DNA of 64,000 nt from Actinophytocola sp036378875 (GCF_036378875.1 NZ_DASUVO010000063.1:1-64000); one strand, 5' to 3'. Positions 48,156-58,148 are shown, counted from the first letter of the stretch. The notes: generated from the letters alone by a model not told the origin. Program-made: numbers and translations.

Positions 48156-49442
48156 ATGGGGACCTTCGAGTCTGACTGGAGCCGGTGGCGGCGGCCGCGG
48201 CCCACGCCCGCTGAGCAGCGGCGTGACGTGCTGGTCGCGGTCGGGGCGCTGGCCTGCGGGCTCGTCCTGCTCGTGCTGGTCAACAGCGTCGGCGCGTTCG
48301 CCTTCGGGTCCGCGCCCTCGTTGGCCGAGCAGTTCCTGTGGGCCGCCGCGCTCTGTGCGCCGCTGGCGGTGCGGCGGCGGTTTCCGGTCGCGGTGTTGAT
48401 GGTCGTCAGTGTGGTGTTCATCGTGGCGCAGGCGCGGCACATCGGGGACAACAACACACCCGGGTTCGCGCTGTTCCTCGCCTTCTACACCGTGGGCGCG
48501 CGGCAGCCGAACCGGACGGTGGCGCGGTGGGCGCGGATCGGCGTGATCGTCCTGATGGCCGGCTGGCTCGGGGTGTCGCTGGTCGAGGTCATCCTCGAAC
48601 CGCGGCCGGACTTCGAGGACGCCGCCGGGCCGTTCGACCCCTTCGTGGCGCTCATTCTCGTCAACATCGTCGTCAACGTCGTGTACTTCTTCATCGCCTG
48701 GCTGGTCGGCAACATGGCGTGGCTGTCGGCTCGCCGCCAGGCACAGCTCGAGCACCAGGCGGACGAGCTGCGCCGCTCGCAGGAGCAGAACACCCACGGC
48801 GCGATCGTGGCCGAGCGGTTGCGGATCGCCCGTGACCTGCACGATGTCGTCGCCCACCACGTGTCCGTGATGGGTGTGCAGGCCGGCGCCGCCCGGCGGG
48901 CGCTCGACAAGAATCCGGAGCTCGCCCGCACCGCGTTGCAGACCGTCGAGGAGACCGCTCGCACCGCGATCGGTGAGCTGCGTGGGCTGCTCGGGGTGCT
49001 GCGCGCCGAACTGGCCGAGGACGCCGAGCAGCCGACCCCGACCCCGGGCCTTGACCAGCTTTCCGAGCTGCTGTCCTCCGCCCGCGCGGCCGGCATCGAG
49101 GTGACCCACGGCGTCTACGGCGACCCGCGGCCGGTGCCGGAGGGCGTGGCGCTCTCGGCCTACCGGGTGGTGCAGGAAGCGCTGACCAACGTGGTCAAGC
49201 ACGCCGGCGCCCGCACGGCCGACGTCCGCGTCCGCTACCTCGACAGCGCGCTGGAGATCGAGGTCACCGACGACGGCCGTGGGCACGCCGGCCGGCCGGA
49301 ACGGGGCGGGTTCGGGCTCGTCGGCATGCGGGAACGTGTCGCCGTCCACGGCGGCGAGCTGGAGGCCGGGCCTCGCCGGGACGCCGGCTACCGGGTACGC
49401 GCGAGCCTGCCGGTCCCGGCGGGCCCGAGGGAGAACTCATGA
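48156..49442 (+). CDS. NarL-type sensor histidine kinase
   Basis: 428 aa. Four to five hydrophobic helices (about residues 24-46, 58-92, 103-115, 126-146, 164-190) form the sensor. HisKA_3 dimerisation domain with RDLHDVV (phospho-His229), then HATPase_c with VVQEALTNVVKHAG (N box), VTDDGRGH (G1) and GFGLVGMRERV (G2). No extracellular loop of size, so it senses membrane state or a partner. Overlaps the response regulator by ATGA, and an ABC exporter follows, a typical cell-envelope-stress layout. Confidence 0.92.
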   Translation: MGTFESDWSRWRRPRPTPAEQRRDVLVAVGALACGLVLLVLVNSVGAFAFGSAPSLAEQFLWAAALCAPLAVRRRFPVAVLMVVSVVFIVAQARHIGDNNTPGFALFLAFYTVGARQPNRTVARWARIGVIVLMAGWLGVSLVEVILEPRPDFEDAAGPFDPFVALILVNIVVNVVYFFIAWLVGNMAWLSARRQAQLEHQADELRRSQEQNTHGAIVAERLRIARDLHDVVAHHVSVMGVQAGAARRALDKNPELARTALQTVEETARTAIGELRGLLGVLRAELAEDAEQPTPTPGLDQLSELLSSARAAGIEVTHGVYGDPRPVPEGVALSAYRVVQEALTNVVKHAGARTADVRVRYLDSALEIEVTDDGRGHAGRPERGGFGLVGMRERVAVHGGELEAGPRRDAGYRVRASLPVPAGPRENS

Positions 49443-50098
49443 CGCTGCGGGTACTCCTCGCCGACGACCAGGACCTCGTTCGCGCGGGCTTCCGGGTCAT
49501 CCTCGGCATGGAGGACGACATCGAGGTCGTCGGCGAGGCGGGCGACGGGCTGGCCGCGGTCGACCTGGCCACGCGGCTGGAGCCCGACGTGGTGCTGATG
49601 GATGTCCAGATGCCCGGGATCGACGGGCTGGAGGCGACCAGACGCGTCCTCGGGTCCTCCACAGTGGACACGCGGGTGGTCATCCTCACCACGTTCGACC
49701 GGGAGGACTACCTGTTCGAGGCGCTGCGTGCCGGTGCGAGCGGCTTCCTGCTGAAGAACGCGTCGCCGGAGGACCTCGTCGAGGCGGTCCGGATCGTGGC
49801 CCGCGGCGACGCGTTGCTGTCCCCGGAGGTCACCCGCCGGGTCATCGCGCGGTTCTCCGCGCCGGCGCCGCCCGTGCCAGCGCACCGGCCACCGGAGCTG
49901 ACCGACCGCGAGTTCGAGGTGCTGGTCCAGCTGGCCCGCGGCGCGAGCAACGCGGAGATCGCCAAGGAGCTGTTCCTCGGCGAGACCACGGTGAAGACGC
50001 ACGTCTCGCGCGTGCTGACCAAGCTCGGCCTCCGCGACCGGACACACGCGGTCGTCTTCGCGTACGAGAACGGGATCGTCGCGCCGGGCGGCGTGTAG
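49439..50098 (+). CDS. NarL/FixJ family response regulator
   Basis: 219 aa. Receiver domain with acidic pair DD at 9-10, phospho-acceptor Asp55 (VVLMDVQMPG), Thr and Lys switch residues (ILTTFD, LLKNAS), then a C-terminal LuxR-type helix-turn-helix (LTDREFEVLVQLARGASNAEIAKELFLGETTVKTHVSRVLTKLGLRDR). Partner of the kinase above; the ABC genes 74 nt downstream are likely targets. Confidence 0.93.
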   Translation: MTLRVLLADDQDLVRAGFRVILGMEDDIEVVGEAGDGLAAVDLATRLEPDVVLMDVQMPGIDGLEATRRVLGSSTVDTRVVILTTFDREDYLFEALRAGASGFLLKNASPEDLVEAVRIVARGDALLSPEVTRRVIARFSAPAPPVPAHRPPELTDREFEVLVQLARGASNAEIAKELFLGETTVKTHVSRVLTKLGLRDRTHAVVFAYENGIVAPGGV

Positions 50099-50158
50099 AT
50101 CGCGAGGAGGACCCGGCCGTGGGTCGCGCGCCGGACGCGGTCGAGGGACCCGACTCCC

Positions 50159-50164
50159 TACCCT
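50159..50164 (+). promoter_or_regulatory. leaderless -10 box TACCCT of the ABC genes
   Basis: TACCCT is followed by 7 nt and ATG 50172; thus the ABC pair can be transcribed separately from the two-component genes. Confidence 0.4.
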
Positions 50165-50171
50165 CGGCCGC

Positions 50172-51056
50172 ATGTTGCAAGTGACCACGATCAGCCGGAG
50201 CTTCGGCGATCACCAGGTGCTCGACCGGTTGTCGTTCGACGTCCGGCCGGGGCGGATGACCGGGTTCCTCGGGGCCAACGGATCCGGCAAGACGACCACG
50301 ATGCGGATCATCCTCGGCGTGCTCGCCCCTCACGGCGGCACGGTGACCTGGCGTGGTGAACCGGTGACCCAGGCCGTGCGGCAGCGGTTCGGGTACATGC
50401 CGGAGGAACGCGGGCTCTACCCGAAGATGAAGATCGCCGAGCAGATCGTCTGGCTCGGCCAGCTGCACGGGATGAGCCTGGCCGACGCGAAGGCCAGTAC
50501 CGCCAAGCTGCTCGAACAGCTGGAGCTGACCGACCGCGCGGACGACAAGCTCGAAGCGCTCTCGCTGGGCAACCAGCAGCGGGTGCAGGTGGCGGCGGCG
50601 CTGGTGCACGACCCGGACGTGCTCATCCTCGACGAGCCGTTCTCCGGCCTGGACCCGATCGCCGTGGACACCGTGCTCGCCGTGCTGCGGGAGCGGGCCG
50701 CGGCCGGCGTGCCGGTGCTGTTCTCCAGCCATCAGCTCGCCGTGGTCGAGCGACTCTGCGACGACCTCGTGATCATCTCTGGCGGGGTGATCAAGGCGGC
50801 CGGCGAACGGGAGGAGCTGCGGGCGCGGTACGGCTCGGCACGGTTCGAGCTGGTCGTGGACTCCGACGCCGGCTGGCTGCGGGACCACCCCGGGGTGCGG
50901 GTCGTCGACCTGGACGGGCCGCGGGCGGTGTTCGACATCGTCGACGGTGAGCGCGCCGACCAGGACGTGTTGCGGGTGGCGCTGGGCAAGGGCGGGGTGC
51001 GCAGCTTCGCACCGGTGCTGCCGTCGCTCGACGAGATCTTCAAGGAGGTGATCTGA
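50172..51056 (+). CDS. ABC transporter ATP-binding protein (NatA-like)
   Basis: 294 aa. Walker A GANGSGKTT from residue 34, Q-loop region FGYMPEERGLYPKM, signature LSLGNQQRVQVA (Q for the usual G in LSGGQ), Walker B VLILDEPFSGLDP and H-loop SSHQ. The C-terminal ~80 residues form the DUF4162-type extension found in NatA-like exporters. Works with the next gene; Na+, lipid or antibiotic export are family precedents. Confidence 0.9.
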   Translation: MLQVTTISRSFGDHQVLDRLSFDVRPGRMTGFLGANGSGKTTTMRIILGVLAPHGGTVTWRGEPVTQAVRQRFGYMPEERGLYPKMKIAEQIVWLGQLHGMSLADAKASTAKLLEQLELTDRADDKLEALSLGNQQRVQVAAALVHDPDVLILDEPFSGLDPIAVDTVLAVLRERAAAGVPVLFSSHQLAVVERLCDDLVIISGGVIKAAGEREELRARYGSARFELVVDSDAGWLRDHPGVRVVDLDGPRAVFDIVDGERADQDVLRVALGKGGVRSFAPVLPSLDEIFKEVI

Positions 51057-52139
51057 GTGGCCACGTCGTTCAGCAGGGCCACCCGGCTGGTGGCCGAGCG
51101 GGAGGCGAAGAGCTTCCTGCGGATGAAGGGCTTCTGGATCGGACTCGCGGTCATCGTGGCCGGGCTGTTCGCGCTCGCCATCCTTCCCAAGGCGTTCGCC
51201 GGCGAACCGGACACGGTCGCGACCGTGGGACCCGAGGCCGCTCGGGTCCTCGCCGGTGCCGACCTCAAGGTCCGTGAGGTCGGCACCGTCGAGGCCGCCG
51301 AGGAGCTGATCCGCTCCGAGGAGGTCGAGGCGGCGATCGTCCCCGACACCACCGGGAACTCCGTCACCGGGCTCCGGGTGGTCGCGCTCGACGACGCGCC
51401 CAACTACGTCGTCGCGGCGCTCGCCACCGCGCCACCAGTCGACCTGCTGGAGAACTCCCCGGTCAGCGAGGACGCACGCCAGGTGGTGATCCAGATCTTC
51501 GCGCTGATGTTCTTCATCTTCGCGATGGGCGGCTCGGCCATCGCGCAGAGCACGGTCACCGAGAAGCAGACCCGGATCGTGGAGATCCTCGTGTCGACCA
51601 TCCCGGTGCGGGCCATGCTCGCCGGCAAGATCATCGGCCACACGCTGCTGACCCTCGGTCAGGTCGTGGTGATCGCCGTCGCCGCGCCGATCGCACTCGC
51701 CATCGGCGGGCACACCGAACTGCTGTCGATCATCGCGCCCGCCCTCGGCTGGTTCGTTCCCTTCATGTGCTTCGGTTTCGTACTGCTCGCCGCGATGTGG
51801 GCCGTCGCCGGCTCACTCGTCAGCCGCCAGGAGGACCTCGGGTCGAGCATGGGTGTCGTCATGCTGCTGGCCATGGGCCCGTACATGGCCACGGTGTTCT
51901 TCTCCGACAACGCGACCGTCATGACCGTGATGTCCTACGTGCCGTTCGGGGCCGCCATCGCCATGCCCGTGCGGTTGTTCTCCGACGAGGCGAGTGTCTG
52001 GGAGCCGTTCGTGTCACTGGGCATCGTGGCCGCAACGGTGGTCCTGATCGTGCTGCTGGCGAGCCGGCTGTACTCCGGATCCCTGCTGCAGTCGGGCGGC
52101 AAGGTCAGGCTCGCGAAGGCCTGGGCCCACGCCGATTAG
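51057..52139 (+). CDS. ABC-2 type permease (NatB-like)
   Basis: 360 aa. One N-terminal helix (~26-46), a large external domain (~47-150, with VEAAIVPDTTGN as in NatB/YhaP), then five C-terminal helices. VTEKQTRIVEILVSTIPVRAMLAGKIIGH is the conserved coupling helix of this permease type. GTG 51057 follows the ATPase stop directly. The 3' end overlaps the convergent membrane-protein gene by 4 nt. Confidence 0.9.
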   Translation: MATSFSRATRLVAEREAKSFLRMKGFWIGLAVIVAGLFALAILPKAFAGEPDTVATVGPEAARVLAGADLKVREVGTVEAAEELIRSEEVEAAIVPDTTGNSVTGLRVVALDDAPNYVVAALATAPPVDLLENSPVSEDARQVVIQIFALMFFIFAMGGSAIAQSTVTEKQTRIVEILVSTIPVRAMLAGKIIGHTLLTLGQVVVIAVAAPIALAIGGHTELLSIIAPALGWFVPFMCFGFVLLAAMWAVAGSLVSRQEDLGSSMGVVMLLAMGPYMATVFFSDNATVMTVMSYVPFGAAIAMPVRLFSDEASVWEPFVSLGIVAATVVLIVLLASRLYSGSLLQSGGKVRLAKAWAHAD

Positions 52140-54097
52140 GGTTGCCGGCCCTGACCTTCGCAGGCGGTGATGCGGTAGAGCCTGGTCGGCCCGGCACGGT
52201 CGACCAGCTCGAAGCCCTCGTGGTACCCGACACCGGCGATGCCGTCGTACGGCGTGATCACGGCGATCTCCGGGTCGTTCTTGCCGATCAGCACGTACTC
52301 GACGTGGTAGCGGGCCAGTGCCCGGCACACTTTCGGGTCAGTCGCTGCCTTCTTCAGGTGCTCGCCAAGGTAGAGCTGGTCGGGGCTCTCGGTGACGAGG
52401 AAGTGCGGGAACAGCACCTTCCGGTCGGCCAGTGCCCACAGCATGACGCTGCCGTCGAACGGGTTGCCGATCACCACCGCGTCCTCGGGGATCTCGTCGG
52501 CGATCCGGTCGTAGAACGCCCTCATCTGGTCGGTCACCAGCTTCTGTTCCTCGACGCGCGGGTAGGTCGCCATGATCCGGTTCTCACGGTCGGCCGGATA
52601 CAGCCCGCCTGTCGTCACGGCCAGCAGGGCGGTCAGCGCGGCCGCGATCGCCGGCACGGCCGCCACCTTGACGTTCACCTTCCGCAGGTACGGCCGCAGC
52701 AGGGTGGCGAGATACAGGACACCGGCGACCGCGAGCGGCACCCCGGTGATCGGCAGCATGGCGGCGAGCCGGTGCGCGTCGTTGTACCAGTAGCCGGTGA
52801 ACATGCGGGTGACCGTCGTGTTGAGACCCGCGCTGAACATGTACAGGATGCCGGTGACGATGTGGCCGGCGAGCACCCACCACAGCGCGGGGGAGCGGCG
52901 GACCATGAACGCGCCGACGAGCACGACCGCCGACAGCAGCCACAACGCCTCGTGCTCGTTGGTGGCGTTGAGCAGCACCTCGCCGACCGCGGCGGCCGGT
53001 TGCTCGAACGGCTTCCAGTCCCAGTCGCGGGCGTCGGCGAACGCCGGTGAGGTGGCCGACCACAACCAGCCGCCGAGAATCACCGCGGCGAAACCGGCGC
53101 ACTCGACGACACCGCGGCGACCCCGCCCCTCACCGCGGAGTCGCCTGGCACGCAGGAAAAGCGTGGCGCCGGCCGGGAGGATCGACAGCACGAGCACCGA
53201 GAACAGCACGTTCGGGTGCGCGAACCCGCCCGCGACCACCGCGACGACGAGCAGGAGCCAGCCGCGTCCCCGCCCGATGGCGTCGTCCTTCACCCATCCG
53301 GTGACGGTGAGCGCCAACGCGAAGAGCGCGGGAGCGATGGACATTCCGAGCAGGTTGGGCCACAACACGCCCCAACCGAAGAAGTCCCACGGGAACAAGG
53401 GAAAGGCGATGGAGAGCACGCCGGCGACGACGAGCGCGGCGGTGTTGCGGCCGAACAGCTGCCGCACCAGCAGAAGGCAGGACAGCGGCCAGATCAGCAC
53501 GGTGGCCACGGCGCAGAACACGTTGGCGGCAACGGGAATCGAGGCACCTGTGGACATCATGACCAGCGACGTCAGGTCGTGCCACGCCGCCGGGTAGAAC
53601 GATGCCGTGACCTCCGGGTCGCCCATCGTCTGCAGGGTGAGCGCAGACGCGTCGTGCGAGTCACGGATGTGGGCGAGCGCGTTGTAGTGGAACGGTGTGT
53701 CGAACACCTGCGAAATCGCGTCCGGCGACCCAACGCCACGCATCACGCTCAGCGCGCCGAGCACGAGCGCGGGAAGCAACCCGACCATCGCGACCGAGGT
53801 GAGCCGCCACGGATCGGGATTCGCCGCCAGGAACTCCTTGCGGCGCAACAGAAACGCCCCGAGCCCGACGATCGCCGTGACCACGGCGACGGCGACCAGC
53901 ACCAACGGTATCGACCAGTCGACGTCGGCCGTCCCCGCCACGACGGCGGTCGACGCGACCACCGCGATACTGATCAACGGCGCGATCCCGAGGGCCGCGA
54001 TTCCCCTCAACCCCAGCAGGTAAGAGACCGGTAAACCAGGTCCCCACACCCACGCGACCGCAATGAGCGCATGCGGCAGCACAGCAAACCAAGACAT
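52136..54097 (-). CDS. large polytopic membrane protein (DUF6541-like)
   Basis: 653 aa with about 14 hydrophobic segments. The loop after the fifth helix (GSPDAISQVFDTPFHYNALAHIRDSHDASALTLQTM) and FYPAAWHDL are characteristic of DUF6541, actinobacterial GT-C-like proteins of the cell envelope. The soluble C-terminal ~120 residues (PRVEEQKLVTDQMRAFYDRIADEIPEDAVVIGNPFDGS) resemble the periplasmic domain of such enzymes. ATG 54097 has GGGGGA 8 nt upstream. Likely a polyprenyl-phosphate-sugar-dependent glycosyltransferase or polymer processing protein (inference). Confidence 0.7.
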   Translation of the reverse strand: MSWFAVLPHALIAVAWVWGPGLPVSYLLGLRGIAALGIAPLISIAVVASTAVVAGTADVDWSIPLVLVAVAVVTAIVGLGAFLLRRKEFLAANPDPWRLTSVAMVGLLPALVLGALSVMRGVGSPDAISQVFDTPFHYNALAHIRDSHDASALTLQTMGDPEVTASFYPAAWHDLTSLVMMSTGASIPVAANVFCAVATVLIWPLSCLLLVRQLFGRNTAALVVAGVLSIAFPLFPWDFFGWGVLWPNLLGMSIAPALFALALTVTGWVKDDAIGRGRGWLLLVVAVVAGGFAHPNVLFSVLVLSILPAGATLFLRARRLRGEGRGRRGVVECAGFAAVILGGWLWSATSPAFADARDWDWKPFEQPAAAVGEVLLNATNEHEALWLLSAVVLVGAFMVRRSPALWWVLAGHIVTGILYMFSAGLNTTVTRMFTGYWYNDAHRLAAMLPITGVPLAVAGVLYLATLLRPYLRKVNVKVAAVPAIAAALTALLAVTTGGLYPADRENRIMATYPRVEEQKLVTDQMRAFYDRIADEIPEDAVVIGNPFDGSVMLWALADRKVLFPHFLVTESPDQLYLGEHLKKAATDPKVCRALARYHVEYVLIGKNDPEIAVITPYDGIAGVGYHEGFELVDRAGPTRLYRITACEGQGRQP

Positions 54098-54249
54098 GGC
54101 AGCAATCCCCCAGAGATCGTTTCGGACGCGCGAACCCCAATCACCCAGATCCGTTCGCAATCACTACCAATGTCGTTTGGCAGCCCATTTGGTTGCTTTG
54201 GCACCGGAACCAACTTGTCGGGCTGGCATCCGGGCACCCGTACAGCCAG

Positions 54250-55920
54250 TCAGGCTCGCACGAGCAGCAGCCAGCTGTCGGTTCGCTCGCTTTCGACGTA
54301 GTGCGTGCTGAGGTAGGGGTCGTAGAGGTCGAGCATCGCCTGCACCGTGGCCTGGCAACAGCCCTGCCCGGCGACCATGCGCGGGATCATCACCCACCGT
54401 GCGCTCCCGAAGACCTGCGCGGCGTCGAGGTGGGTGTTGGCGTCGAAACTGATGTCGACGTCCCACCACAGCGGCACACCGCGTGCGGGAGGCAGGGACA
54501 GCGCGAACGAGAACGGGTTGGTCATCGCCACGACCGCGACGGTGTCGGTCGGTTGGATGTGACGGCGGAGCAGTGCCATGCCGTCGTTGAGCATGCCGGG
54601 CACCTGGTTGGCGGTCCGGTAGGCCGTCTCCCACGTGCTGTTGGCGGGGACGGTGAAATCCCTCAGATGCTCGCTGGCCAACTGTCCGTCGCGGGGCGGA
54701 TGGCTGAGGTGGTACGAGACGCTGTTGGCTATCGACAAGGCATCCCGCGAGGCGATGGGGACGACCGCCACGACCACCAGTGCGATGAGCCCGAGCAGCA
54801 ACGGTTTCGAACGACGAGCGGCCGGCTGGTCGGGCGCGGTCGTCGCCTGGTAGCCGACCAGCAGCAACACGATGACCACGAGCGCCGGCAGGTCGGTCTT
54901 CTCGCCCGCGTTTCCCGCGGACACGAGCACACTGGAACCCAGGACGTAGGCCGCGGCGACCGAGACCGACAACAGCGAAAGTTTCGGCCTGGCGTCCGGG
55001 TTTCGCGTCCGGGTTTTCGCGAGAACGCAGAGCACGAGAATCGTGAACGCGGTCACGGGAAGGGTGTAGAAGACGCTGTTCGCCAGCATTGACAGCCGTT
55101 GTTGGCCGCCTTGCGCGCCGACGCTGGTGGCAAGATCGCCGAGATAGCCGGTGACGCGGATCCCGAACACGAGCCAGAACATCATGCCAACGGCGAGAAA
55201 GCCCGCGACGGCCCCGATGCCGATACCGCGCCGTCTGGGCAATGTGTCGAGAACGAGCCCGACGACCACCGCGCCAACACCGACCAGGAAATAGGTGATC
55301 TTACAGTAGAACGACAGTCCTATCAGGACTCCCAGTATCGAGCCGTGGACGAGGTCGCCACGTGAACCGGCGTCTTCCCGTGGCCTCAACAGCACTAGTA
55401 CCAGCAGGATCGTGTAGAGCACCCAGCCGTATCGGTTGTACAGCATGGCATAGCTTGTGGTGTCCGCCGCGTAGCCCAGCGGGCGAACGGCTACCACGAC
55501 CAGCCCGATGAAGATCGTGAACCCCAGGGCCGACACCAGACGCATGCGGGGCCATGCGACGATCCAGGCCAGGAACGCGGTGACACCGAGGAACATCAGG
55601 TCGCCGTAGGTCAGCGCGACGAGCGACGGCACGGCCTGCACGCGCATGCCCAACGACACCAGCTCGTAGGCCAGCGGGCCGATCGGGTTGGTGAAGTCGG
55701 TGCCCGGAACCTGTCCGAGGATGATCCGGTAACCGCCGTCGAGGAGTATGAAGTTGTCCCAGGGCGCCACCATCGGCGCGGGCCCTGACCACAGGGAAAC
55801 GCCTGCCATGGCCAGAACGGACGCCGCCGCCGCGATCGACCACCTGACCGTGTGCCGAAACCGTTGGCGTACATGGTCTTCGCTGGACCTGGTGGCGCAG
55901 ACGTCTCGTGAGTCAACCAT
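54250..55920 (-). CDS. polytopic membrane protein, GT-C-like
   Basis: 556 aa, about 11 hydrophobic segments. The first external loop PWDNFILLDGGYRIILGQVPGTDFTNPIGPLAYELVSLG resembles the acidic catalytic loop of GT-C glycosyltransferases (aspartates near the end of helix 1). The C-terminal ~150 residues are soluble (TNPFSFALSLPPARGVPLWWDVDISFDANTHLDAAQVFGSARW). ATG 55920 is chosen for GGGGGGA about 8 nt upstream. Same strand as the DUF6541-like gene with 150 nt between, so probably functionally linked. Confidence 0.65.
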   Translation of the reverse strand: MVDSRDVCATRSSEDHVRQRFRHTVRWSIAAAASVLAMAGVSLWSGPAPMVAPWDNFILLDGGYRIILGQVPGTDFTNPIGPLAYELVSLGMRVQAVPSLVALTYGDLMFLGVTAFLAWIVAWPRMRLVSALGFTIFIGLVVVAVRPLGYAADTTSYAMLYNRYGWVLYTILLVLVLLRPREDAGSRGDLVHGSILGVLIGLSFYCKITYFLVGVGAVVVGLVLDTLPRRRGIGIGAVAGFLAVGMMFWLVFGIRVTGYLGDLATSVGAQGGQQRLSMLANSVFYTLPVTAFTILVLCVLAKTRTRNPDARPKLSLLSVSVAAAYVLGSSVLVSAGNAGEKTDLPALVVIVLLLVGYQATTAPDQPAARRSKPLLLGLIALVVVAVVPIASRDALSIANSVSYHLSHPPRDGQLASEHLRDFTVPANSTWETAYRTANQVPGMLNDGMALLRRHIQPTDTVAVVAMTNPFSFALSLPPARGVPLWWDVDISFDANTHLDAAQVFGSARWVMIPRMVAGQGCCQATVQAMLDLYDPYLSTHYVESERTDSWLLLVRA

Positions 55921-56105
55921 CTCGGCATTCCCCCCAAAGGTCGCCATTCGTCCATTGTGGAGGGCTTCGACGGCTGAACTCCTGTCGTTACGATTCATCA
56001 CGTTTGATCCCGGTCCGTCACGACCCGGGCGCGCGGCACCACAACCCCAACCACGATCCGTCACCACGTGTGTGTGCGCCACGAGTTCCGTGTTTGGATG
56101 GCGGT

Positions 56106-57149
56106 ATGAGCAGCTTCGCGATCGTGGGCTCCGGATGGCGGGCCGAGTACTTCTGGCGTCTGGCCGCCGCACTGGACGGTCTCACCTGTGTCGGCGTGGT
56201 GTCCCGGCAGGGGAAGGAACTGCCCGTGCCCGTCTACCTGTCGTTGGACGAATGCCTTGCCACCAAACCGGATTTCGTGGTCACCGCGGTGCCGTGGGCG
56301 GTGACGCCGTCGCTGGTGACGGAACTGGTGGCCCGTGGCGTGCGGGTGCTCGCGGAGACCCCGCCTGCGCCGGACCTCGACGGACTCCGTGCGCTGTGGC
56401 GGGACGTGGGGGACAGCGGGCTGGTCCAGGTCGCCGAGCAGTACACCCGGATGCCGGTCCACGCCGCACGGCTGGCGCTGGTTCGCTCCGGCGTCATCGG
56501 CACGCCGACCCGGGTGGACGTCTCCTCGACCCACCAGTACCACGCCATCTCGCTCATCCGGGCCTACCTCGGCGCCGGCCGAGGGCCGGTCGAGGTGCGG
56601 GCCACGCGCACGACCGCGCCGCTCGCCGATCCGCTGTCCCGCACGGGCTGGGCCGACCCGGTCGAGATCAGGCAGGCGACTACCACCCTGGCCACGATCG
56701 TCTTCCCGGGCGGCGGTTTCGGGCTCTACGACTTCACCGACAACCAGTGGCACAACCAGTTGCTCAACCGCCGCCTGCTGGTTCGCGGCACCACGGGCGA
56801 ACTGCGTGACCACGAGGTCGTCCACCTCGCCGAGGACCGCACGATCGTCCGCACCCCGATCGTGCGCCGCCAGACCGGCTACGACCTCGACCTCGACGGG
56901 TTCGACACCGACCACCTCGCCTGTGGCGCCGACGTGCTCTACCGCAACCCGTACCAGGGGCAGCGGTGGAACGACGAGGAGATCGCGATCGCCACGCTGC
57001 TGGCGGACACCGCGGCGTGGGCCACCGGCGGCGGGCCCGAGCCGTACCCGCTCGCCGACGGCATCCAGGACCACCGCATCGCCCTGGCCATCGACGCCGC
57101 CGCCGAGCAGGACACGACCCTCCAGGTCGGTGACGAACCCTGGCACTAA
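56106..57149 (+). CDS. Gfo/Idh/MocA family oxidoreductase
   Basis: 347 aa. N-terminal Rossmann fold with GSGWRAEYF (GxGxxx) at residues 8-16 and VVTAVPWAV. The usual EKP catalytic motif reads ETPPAPD, losing the lysine that normally assists hydride transfer. C-terminal alpha/beta domain contains HQYHAISLIRAYLG, which supplies the H.D/Y-type substrate residues. Sugar or cyclitol dehydrogenases are the precedent; ETP may mean altered or lost redox activity. Confidence 0.82.
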   Translation: MSSFAIVGSGWRAEYFWRLAAALDGLTCVGVVSRQGKELPVPVYLSLDECLATKPDFVVTAVPWAVTPSLVTELVARGVRVLAETPPAPDLDGLRALWRDVGDSGLVQVAEQYTRMPVHAARLALVRSGVIGTPTRVDVSSTHQYHAISLIRAYLGAGRGPVEVRATRTTAPLADPLSRTGWADPVEIRQATTTLATIVFPGGGFGLYDFTDNQWHNQLLNRRLLVRGTTGELRDHEVVHLAEDRTIVRTPIVRRQTGYDLDLDGFDTDHLACGADVLYRNPYQGQRWNDEEIAIATLLADTAAWATGGGPEPYPLADGIQDHRIALAIDAAAEQDTTLQVGDEPWH

Positions 57150-57152
57150 GGT
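57147..57152 (+). promoter_or_regulatory. leaderless -10 box TAAGGT
   Basis: TAAGGT (its TAA is the oxidoreductase stop codon) is followed by 6 nt and ATG 57159, supporting that start over GTG 57153. Confidence 0.45.
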
Positions 57153-57158
57153 GTGCCA

Positions 57159-58127
57159 ATGCGACGGTGGATGTCACTTCTGGCGGTGGTGCTCTGCACG
57201 GTGACCGCGTGCAGCTCGGCGGTCGCCGGCACGGCGAGGCCAGATCTGGTACTCGGGGTGACACAGCGGACGGAGATCGGCGGCGGCCTCGAGGTGACGC
57301 CGCTCGTGCTGCTCGACCCCGCGCCGTACTACTCGCAGGGCGACCACGACAAGCTCGAGGAGGGCAAGCGGCTCGTCGCGCTGCGACTCCAGGTCACCAA
57401 CCGCGCGAAGGAGGACCAGCTCATCGGTCCCACCGGCACCGTGCACTTCCACGGCAGTGACGGGACGGTGTACGACAACCACTCGTTCGACGAGACCACG
57501 GCCGGGACCATGTTCGACCAGCTGCGGCTCGCCCCCGGTCAGACCATCGTCGGCTACCTCACCGCCCAGCTCCCGGAGGACGTCGCCGTCGAGGCGGTCG
57601 ACTTCCAGATGATGGACTTCGAGGGCGACGAAACCCTGCTGTGGAAGACGTCCGGACAGTCGGTGAACACGGCGCCACCGCTGCCAGAGCGATCAAGCGA
57701 CGAGGCCACCGTGCACCGGCTGGGCGAGGAGGCCGAGGTCACCGGTGAGAGCAACGGCGTCGACATCGCGCTGCGGGTCACCGCGACCAGGATCATCGAC
57801 CCCGCCGAACCGACCCAGGAGGTGCGGGCCGGCGACGGCCGGCGTCTCGTGGGCGTCGAGTTCACCGTCGCCAACACCGGGGACAACGCCTACGACGACA
57901 TCGACTCTGACGCGGACCTCCGCATCTTCGCGGTGCACAACGCGGCGGACGAGTTCGTCCGCGACCACATCCATGGCACCACGGAGAAGAACGGCATGCC
58001 GCTGGCCGCCGGCGCCGACGACACGTGGACGGTCCTGTTCGACGTGCCGGCGGACTTCCAGATCGACCGGATCAGCTACTCGCCCTCCTTCGGCGACAAC
58101 TCGGCCACTGTCTGGTCTGCGAACTGA
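57159..58127 (+). CDS. lipoprotein with two DUF4352-like domains
   Basis: 322 aa. Signal peptide with lipobox TACS (Cys near 16). Two similar beta-sandwich domains (residues ~30-155 and ~185-320), each with the DUF4352 pattern: RLVALRLQVTNRAKEDQLIGP, FDETTAGTMFDQLRLAPGQTIVGYLTAQLP, then RRLVGVEFTVANTGDNAYDDIDSD and GMPLAAGADDTWTVLFDVP. Extracytoplasmic, probably ligand or polymer binding; no enzyme motif. Confidence 0.8.
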   Translation: MRRWMSLLAVVLCTVTACSSAVAGTARPDLVLGVTQRTEIGGGLEVTPLVLLDPAPYYSQGDHDKLEEGKRLVALRLQVTNRAKEDQLIGPTGTVHFHGSDGTVYDNHSFDETTAGTMFDQLRLAPGQTIVGYLTAQLPEDVAVEAVDFQMMDFEGDETLLWKTSGQSVNTAPPLPERSSDEATVHRLGEEAEVTGESNGVDIALRVTATRIIDPAEPTQEVRAGDGRRLVGVEFTVANTGDNAYDDIDSDADLRIFAVHNAADEFVRDHIHGTTEKNGMPLAAGADDTWTVLFDVPADFQIDRISYSPSFGDNSATVWSAN

Positions 58128-58148
58128 CTGTCGTGACAAGGTCGTCGG

